Assembly: GCF_000716535.1 (NCBI RefSeq)
Contig: NZ_JNWV01000008.1
Coordinates: 1 to 64,000 of the forward strand
Source: Streptomyces flaveolus
GTDB lineage: Bacteria; Actinomycetota; Actinomycetes; Streptomycetales; Streptomycetaceae
Direction: 5' to 3'
DNA length: 64,000 nt
Position numbers and translations under genes: made by a program. Shown piece by piece: positions 59,310 to 64,000 of this stretch (position 1 is the first letter of the stretch; every line of letters starts with the position of its first letter). Under the pieces are notes generated by a model. The model was not told the DNA's origin. It made no database searches and saw only the letters and a program-made list of their open reading frames with translations.

Positions 59310-61163
59310 ATGACTCAGCCGCCCAACCAGCCGCCGCAGGGCGGATTCGGACCGCCGCAGGACCAGCCGCCGGGGGCTCGGCCCCCGCAGGACCAGCCTC
59401 CGCAGGCCGGCGGTTTCGGCCCGGCCCCGCAGACGCCACCGGCGCAGGGCGGTTTCGGCGCCGCTCCCCAGACCCCGCCGGCGCAGGGCGGTTTCGGCGC
59501 GCCCCAGCCACCCGCCGGCCCTCCGCAGCAGCCCCCGCAGCCCCCACCGGGCTACGGCTATCCGCAGCAGCCGGGCCCCTACGGCGGCACCCCCGGTCCC
59601 TACGGCTCCCCGCAGCAGCCCGGCCCGTACGGCGCCCCGCAGCCCGGCCCGTACGGCGCCCCGCAGCCCGGCTACGGGCACCCGCAGCAGCCGCCGTACC
59701 CCGGCGTGCCCGGCACCGCGCCCGGCGGGCCCTTCGGCGGCAAGCCTGCCTCCCGGAAGAAGACCGCGCTGATCATCGGGGCCGCGGTGGCCGCGCTGCT
59801 CGTCGTCGGCGGCACGGTGTACGCGGTCACCGGCGGTGACAGCGGCGGCGGCAAGAAGAAGCCGGTCGCCCAGCAGAGCGACGACCCCAAGAACTCCCCC
59901 ACCGCCTCGCCGACCACGTCCGGCGGCGGTGAGGACCCGGAGAACCTCAACAAGGGCCGTCAGCCAGGCGAGGCGAAGGTGCTCTGGTACAAGCCGGCGC
60001 CGGACGCCCCGGCCTCCGGCGCCGACGCGCCCGGCATGTGGATCACCGGCGACACGGCGGTGAAGGCGGCCTACAAGCAGGTCTTCGCGTTCCGCACCGG
60101 TGACGGCGGCACCGCCTGGGGGCCGCTCGCCTTCCCGCAGAAGATCTGCGCGGTCACCCCGCAGAAGTCGGCCGACGACAAGATCGTCGTGGCGTACATG
60201 AGCGGCGGCGGCGACCGCGCCAAGTGCAACCAGCTCCAGCAGCTCGACCTGCGCACCGGCGAGAAGGGCTGGAGCACCGAGGTCGCCGACGGCGGGCTGT
60301 TCGACAGCGCGTTGACCATCGAACTGACGGTCAGCGGCAAGACGTTGATGGTGGGCCGTTCGCAGTCGGGCACGGCGTACGCCATCGACAGCGGCAAGAA
60401 GCTGTACGACAAGAAGAAGTACGGCGCGGCCTGCTTCCCGGCCGCCTTCGCGGGCGGCACCGACCGGCTGATCCAGGTGGCCTCCTGCGGCGCCGGCACC
60501 GCCAAGGAGCACGAGGAGATCCAGGAACTCGACCCGGCCACCGGCAAGGTGCGCTGGACCCAGCCGGTCAAGAAGGGCTGGGAGGTGTCCCGGGCGTACT
60601 CGGTCGACCCGCTCGTGGTCTACCTGACCAACCGGGACAAGAAGGCCTGGAACATCTCCACGTTCACCAAGGACGGCAAGTTCCGCTCCGAGGTGAAGGT
60701 GAACGAGAAGTTCGCCCCCCGCTGCGGCTGGGCCGTCCTCGAACGCGAGTTGCAGGGCTGCCAGGGCGTCGCGGTCGACGCCGACACGCTCTACCTGCCC
60801 ACCGACTCCACCATCAGCGCCAACGAGATCGTCGCGATCAGCCTCTCCGACGGCAAGGCGAAGTGGCGGGTCAAGTCCCCGGTGGACCAGCCGATGGCGC
60901 CGGTGAAGGTCGAGGGCGGCAAGCTCATCGCGTACGTGCAGCCGTCGTACGACTCGGGCGGCCAGGTGGTGTCGGTGCCGGTCACCGGCTCCTCCCACAG
61001 GACGACCAGGCTCCTGCAGAACCCGCAGGGCGCCGCCGACGTCGAGGACACCTTCTACGACGGGGTCGTCGACTGGGCCGACGGGCGGTTCTTCATCTCC
61101 TCGGGCCGGCTGTCCGGCGACGACGACTCGAAGGAGAAGCTCATGATGGCCTTCGGCAACTGA
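59310..61163 (+). CDS. Pro/Gln/Gly-tailed membrane protein with PQQ-like beta-propeller
   Basis: A 617-residue protein: a cytoplasmic repeat tail (about 1-145, GGFGAPQP and PYGAPQPG units), one membrane helix (about 149-171), a Ser/Thr linker and an extracytoplasmic PQQ-like propeller (about 220-617, blades ending in ATGKVRWTQ or LSDGKAKWR). No enzymatic residues are recognised. Such proteins may sense or scaffold at the envelope; function unknown. It is paralogous to the next gene. ATG start, GGGGGAAGAG upstream. Confidence 0.83.
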   Translation: MTQPPNQPPQGGFGPPQDQPPGARPPQDQPPQAGGFGPAPQTPPAQGGFGAAPQTPPAQGGFGAPQPPAGPPQQPPQPPPGYGYPQQPGPYGGTPGPYGSPQQPGPYGAPQPGPYGAPQPGYGHPQQPPYPGVPGTAPGGPFGGKPASRKKTALIIGAAVAALLVVGGTVYAVTGGDSGGGKKKPVAQQSDDPKNSPTASPTTSGGGEDPENLNKGRQPGEAKVLWYKPAPDAPASGADAPGMWITGDTAVKAAYKQVFAFRTGDGGTAWGPLAFPQKICAVTPQKSADDKIVVAYMSGGGDRAKCNQLQQLDLRTGEKGWSTEVADGGLFDSALTIELTVSGKTLMVGRSQSGTAYAIDSGKKLYDKKKYGAACFPAAFAGGTDRLIQVASCGAGTAKEHEEIQELDPATGKVRWTQPVKKGWEVSRAYSVDPLVVYLTNRDKKAWNISTFTKDGKFRSEVKVNEKFAPRCGWAVLERELQGCQGVAVDADTLYLPTDSTISANEIVAISLSDGKAKWRVKSPVDQPMAPVKVEGGKLIAYVQPSYDSGGQVVSVPVTGSSHRTTRLLQNPQGAADVEDTFYDGVVDWADGRFFISSGRLSGDDDSKEKLMMAFGN

Positions 61164-61179
61164 GCCCGGCGCACCGCCC

Positions 61180-61201
61180 CGGCCGGCCCCCGGGCCGGCC
61201 G
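61180..61201 (+). terminator. Hairpin between the two propeller genes
   Basis: cggccggccc and gggccggccg form a perfect 10-bp stem around two bases, 17 bases after the first stop. It suggests partial separation of the two transcripts. Confidence 0.5.
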
Positions 61202-61266
61202 CAGCCCGTCCTTCCCGAGTCCCGTACGCCGTACGGCCTTCCGAGCGTCACCGAGGTAGCCGCGCC

Positions 61267-63066
61267 ATGACCCAGCCGCCCCCGCCACCCCCGAACCAGC
61301 CGCCCAACCAGCCGCCGGCGCAGCCCCCGCAGCCGCCGGCCCAGCCCCCGCAGCCGGGTTACGGCTATCCGCCGGTCCCGCCCCCGCAGCCGCCCGGTTA
61401 CGGCTACCCGGGCGCGCAGCAGAACCCGTACGCGCAGCAGCCCCCGGCCCCCACCGCCCCGCAGCCTCCCGGCTACGGCGCCCAGCCGCACAACCCCTAC
61501 GCCCAGCCCACGCAGCCCATGCAGGGCATGCAGCCGGGTTACGGCTACCCGGGCCATCCCGGCCAGGGGCAGCCGCCGACCGTGCCGATGGCGCCCCAGC
61601 CGGGAGCGGCCGGCGGCGGGCGGAACAACACCGTGCTGTTCATCGTCGTCGCGGCGGTCGTCGCCATCGCGCTGATCATCGGCGGCGGCATCTGGTACGC
61701 CAAGTCCTCCGGCGACGACGGCGAGCGGCACGACACCGCGTCCTCCGGCGGCGGCACCGTCGGCCCGGACGACAAGAACTCCGGGGGCACGACCGGCGGT
61801 GGCGGCAAGGAGAAGGTGCCCGCCGACCCGTCCTCCCGGCTGCTCTTCGGGGTGCCGCTGCCCAAGGCGGACGACACGGTCAGCACCGCGGGCTCGTGGC
61901 TGACGGACACGGTGTACGCCAAGAGCGGCATCGCGAAGATCACCGGCTACGACCCGGCCAAGGGCACCGAGTTGTGGACGATCAAGCTGCCCGGCCCGGT
62001 GTGCGCGGCCGGCAAGCACGTGGACGACCACGGGCGGACGGCGATCGCCTTCCAGCCGAAGATGCCGGAGAAGGGCTCCTCCGCGGGGTGCAGCCAGGTC
62101 GCCGCGATCGACCTCACCGCGGGCAAGAAGCTGTGGACGAAGTCGGTCAAGTCCGGTGACTACCCGGTCACCTTCGCCAATGTGACGGTCGCCCAGCACA
62201 CCGTCGCGGCCGGCGGTTCCGACGGCGGCGCCGCGTTCGATATCGAGTCCGGCAAGACGCTGTGGCAGCCGAAGCCGGACGACACCTGCTACGACGAGGG
62301 GTACGGCGGCGGCACCAGGCTGGTCGCGGTGCGCAAGTGCGGCAAGTACGACGACCCGCAGCTGAACATCCAGACCATCGACCCGGTCAGCGGCAAGGTG
62401 ATCTCCGAGTACAAGATGCCGGACGGCGTCGCGTACGCCTCCGTCGTCTCCACCGACCCGCTGGTGGTCGCGGCCGACGTCGGCCAGAGCGCGGGCGACG
62501 GCAGCGGTGTCTCGGACTACTTCTCCATCGACGACAAGACCGGCAAGCTGCTCGCCCGCATCCCCGCGCCCGGCGACACCTACGGAGGCCGCTGCGACGG
62601 CACCACCCGCGTCGAGGACTGCCGTCAGGTCGTCGCGGGCAACGGCAGGCTGTACCTGATGACCGAGGCGCACGACGGCAAGGGCGAGTACACCCGGACC
62701 AACGAGATCGTCGCCTTCGACCTGAAGACCGGCAAGCCGACCGGCCAGCGCGCCGAGGCCGGCGACGGCTACACGCTCTCCCCGCTGCGCATGGACGGCG
62801 GCAATCTGATCGCCTACGACGCGCCGCCGTACAACAAGGGCGGCCAGGTCGTCAGCATCGACGGCGGCTCGTTCAAGGTGACCAAGCTGCTGGAGAACCC
62901 CTCCACGAAGAGCGTGCGGGACTCCGAGGTCAACCTGCTGCCGGAGTACGCGGAACTCCGCTTCGGCAAGGGCCGGCTGTACATGTCCGCCGTGTTCGCC
63001 AAGGAGCGGGACATGTCGTCGTACAGCAAGGAGTACCTCGTGATGGCGTTCGGCACGGACGGCTGA
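61267..63066 (+). CDS. Paralogous Pro/Gln-tailed membrane propeller protein
   Basis: A 599-residue copy of the same plan: Pro/Gln/Tyr-rich tail (about 1-120, PGYGYPG units), a membrane helix (about 122-144), Ser/Gly/Thr linker, and a PQQ-like propeller (about 190-599, blades with AKGTELWTIKL, AGKKLWTKS and SGKTLWQPK). Shared ends (YLVMAFGTDG versus LMMAFGN) and cysteine-bearing blades show common origin with the neighbour. Function unknown. ATG start; followed by a strong terminator. Confidence 0.83.
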   Translation: MTQPPPPPPNQPPNQPPAQPPQPPAQPPQPGYGYPPVPPPQPPGYGYPGAQQNPYAQQPPAPTAPQPPGYGAQPHNPYAQPTQPMQGMQPGYGYPGHPGQGQPPTVPMAPQPGAAGGGRNNTVLFIVVAAVVAIALIIGGGIWYAKSSGDDGERHDTASSGGGTVGPDDKNSGGTTGGGGKEKVPADPSSRLLFGVPLPKADDTVSTAGSWLTDTVYAKSGIAKITGYDPAKGTELWTIKLPGPVCAAGKHVDDHGRTAIAFQPKMPEKGSSAGCSQVAAIDLTAGKKLWTKSVKSGDYPVTFANVTVAQHTVAAGGSDGGAAFDIESGKTLWQPKPDDTCYDEGYGGGTRLVAVRKCGKYDDPQLNIQTIDPVSGKVISEYKMPDGVAYASVVSTDPLVVAADVGQSAGDGSGVSDYFSIDDKTGKLLARIPAPGDTYGGRCDGTTRVEDCRQVVAGNGRLYLMTEAHDGKGEYTRTNEIVAFDLKTGKPTGQRAEAGDGYTLSPLRMDGGNLIAYDAPPYNKGGQVVSIDGGSFKVTKLLENPSTKSVRDSEVNLLPEYAELRFGKGRLYMSAVFAKERDMSSYSKEYLVMAFGTDG

Positions 63067-63098
63067 TCCGCCGGCCTCACCCGAATGAGTGACTTGCC

Positions 63099-63137
63099 GA
63101 GAAGTGCCCCGGATTTCATCGATCCGGGGCACTTCTC
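63099..63137. terminator. Strong terminator after the propeller pair
   Basis: gagaagtgccccggat and atccggggcacttctc are perfect 16-base arms around a 7-base loop, 33 bases after the stop. Confidence 0.88.
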
Positions 63138-63225
63138 ATGAAGAGGGGCAGCGCGACGTCGAACAAGCGTGTAGCTTCCGGGGGCATGAAGGGCGGGGGT
63201 GCCGGGGGGACTGGGGGGTTGCTCT

Positions 63226-63915
63226 ATGGGAGTGCGGCTCATGGTCGTGGACGACCATCGGCTGCTCGCGGAGGCGCTGGCGTCCGCGCTCAAGCTGCGT
63301 GGGCACCGGGTGCTCGCCGCGGCGGCGCCGGCCGCGGGCGCGGCGGACCTCGTGATCGCGCGGGCGCCCGAGGTGTGCCTGCTGGGTACGGCTGCGCCGG
63401 CCGAGCCGGGGATCTTCGACCCGGTGGTCAAGATCAAACGGGAGCGTCCGCAGGTGGCGGTGCTGGTGCTGGGCCCCGTGCCGTCACCGCGCGGGATCGC
63501 GGCGGCCTTCGCCGCGGGGGCGTCGGGGTACGTGCGGCACGACGAGCGGATCGAGGGGGTCGAGCGGGCCATCATGAAGGCCCGGGCCGGGGAGGCGGCG
63601 GTGGCCCCGCAGTTGCTCCAGGGGGCCTTCAGCGAGCTGCTGAATCCGGCCGCGCAACCCGATGACGAGGCCCAGCGGCTGCTGGAGATGCTGACGCCGC
63701 GTGAGGTCGAGGTGCTGGTGCGGGTGGCCGACGGCGAGGACACGCGGAGGATCGCGGCGGGGATGGGCATCGCACCGAGCACGGCGCGTACGCATGTCCA
63801 ACGGGTACTGATGAAACTGGGCGTGGGCTCCAGGCTGGAGGCGGCGGCACTGGCCGCTCGCACAGGCCTGCTGGACCGCGCGGGCCCCGCGCTGGGCGTC
63901 GGCGGCCCCGAATAG
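63226..63915 (+). CDS. Atypical LuxR-type response regulator
   Basis: A 229-residue regulator: receiver-like domain (1-120) and LuxR helix-turn-helix (about 160-222, LTPREVEVLVRVADGEDTRRIA ... TARTHVQRVLMKLG). The acidic pair Asp9-Asp10 remains, but the phospho-acceptor position reads EVCLLG with Gly54, and the switch Thr/Ser and Lys are also replaced (LVLGP, YVRHDE). It therefore cannot be phosphorylated in the usual way. No kinase gene is adjacent. ATG start, G-rich leader upstream. Confidence 0.88.
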   Translation: MGVRLMVVDDHRLLAEALASALKLRGHRVLAAAAPAAGAADLVIARAPEVCLLGTAAPAEPGIFDPVVKIKRERPQVAVLVLGPVPSPRGIAAAFAAGASGYVRHDERIEGVERAIMKARAGEAAVAPQLLQGAFSELLNPAAQPDDEAQRLLEMLTPREVEVLVRVADGEDTRRIAAGMGIAPSTARTHVQRVLMKLGVGSRLEAAALAARTGLLDRAGPALGVGGPE

Positions 63916-63984
63916 CCACCCTCTGCTGGGGCGGGGGTGGGATCGCTTGCCCGCGCCGGCCGGCCGGCGGTGACTGCACTTGCC

Positions 63985-64000
63985 CAGGGGCGCGGTGAAC
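63985..64000. repeat. Partial Streptomyces dispersed repeat at the window edge
   Basis: caggggcgcggtgaac resembles the start of the abundant ggggcgcggggaactgcgcga element. It is cut by the window end. The preceding bases 63916-63984 hold no gene; ggccggccggc there is simple GC palindrome. Confidence 0.4.

Overview
This window is chromosomal DNA from a Streptomyces or very close relative. The evidence is very high GC with strong third-position GC bias, frequent GTG, TTG and probable CTG starts, ATGA/GTGA gene overlaps, and actinomycete-specific genes: SsgE-like SALP, SepX/GlpR-like septation protein, RpfB, protein O-mannosyltransferase and tricorn protease. Gene order agrees with my memory of the S. 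coelicolor SCO31xx core region (ssgE, two penicillin-binding proteins, pmt, rpfB, ksgA, ispE). That is recollection, not a search. There is one tRNA, no rRNA and no CRISPR array. No stretch over 300 bases lacks a gene.

Layout. 1-8.1 kb: fructose PTS permease, a small membrane protein behind a DevR/OsdR-like palindrome, an internally duplicated Streptomyces protein, an L,D-transpeptidase lipoprotein, a P1 peptidase, an LtrA membrane protein opposite a CRP-like palindrome, and MscL. 8.2-13.4 kb: SAF-domain protein, MTA phosphorylase, an FmdB/Ruc-like chaperone under a CIRCE element, an MFS exporter and a K+/H+ antiporter. 13.6-22.9 kb: penicillin-acylase-family hydrolase, then the block 5-FTHF cyclo-ligase / galU - moeA(glp) - moaC - mog - rimJ - sepX, ending in tRNA-Ala(CGC). 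The cyclo-ligase/galU/moeA/rimJ/GlpR order also exists in mycobacteria, where the MoeA-like Glp and its membrane receptor act in cell division.

23-32.4 kb: LysR regulator, DMT exporter, GNAT, exonuclease III, an orphan large serine recombinase, and a divergent MerR / Baeyer-Villiger monooxygenase - hydrolase - SDR operon. 32.5-45.1 kb: tricorn protease, TetR-MMPL pair, YbaK deacylase with a DMT transporter, DUF1876 protein, beta-lactamase-fold hydrolase, a nickel/cobalt ECF transporter (MN-Q-O) behind a Nur-box-like site, and ssgE. 45.1-57 kb: a cell-envelope neighbourhood (two PBPs, Pmt) followed by RsmI, a zinc-ribbon protein, TatD, RpfB, RsmA, IspE and a Uma2 protein. 57-64 kb: ABC-F ATPase, two paralogous Pro-rich-tailed beta-propeller membrane proteins, and a LuxR-type response regulator lacking the phospho-acceptor aspartate.

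Most of this is conserved core. The observations most worth following are regulatory sites paired with a specific gene (CIRCE-Ruc, Nur box-nikMNQO, DevR box-small membrane protein, CRP-like box-ltrA), the Glp-SepX pair inside a molybdenum-cofactor cluster, the monooxygenase/hydrolase/SDR operon, the orphan recombinase, and the degenerate response regulator beside the propeller pair.
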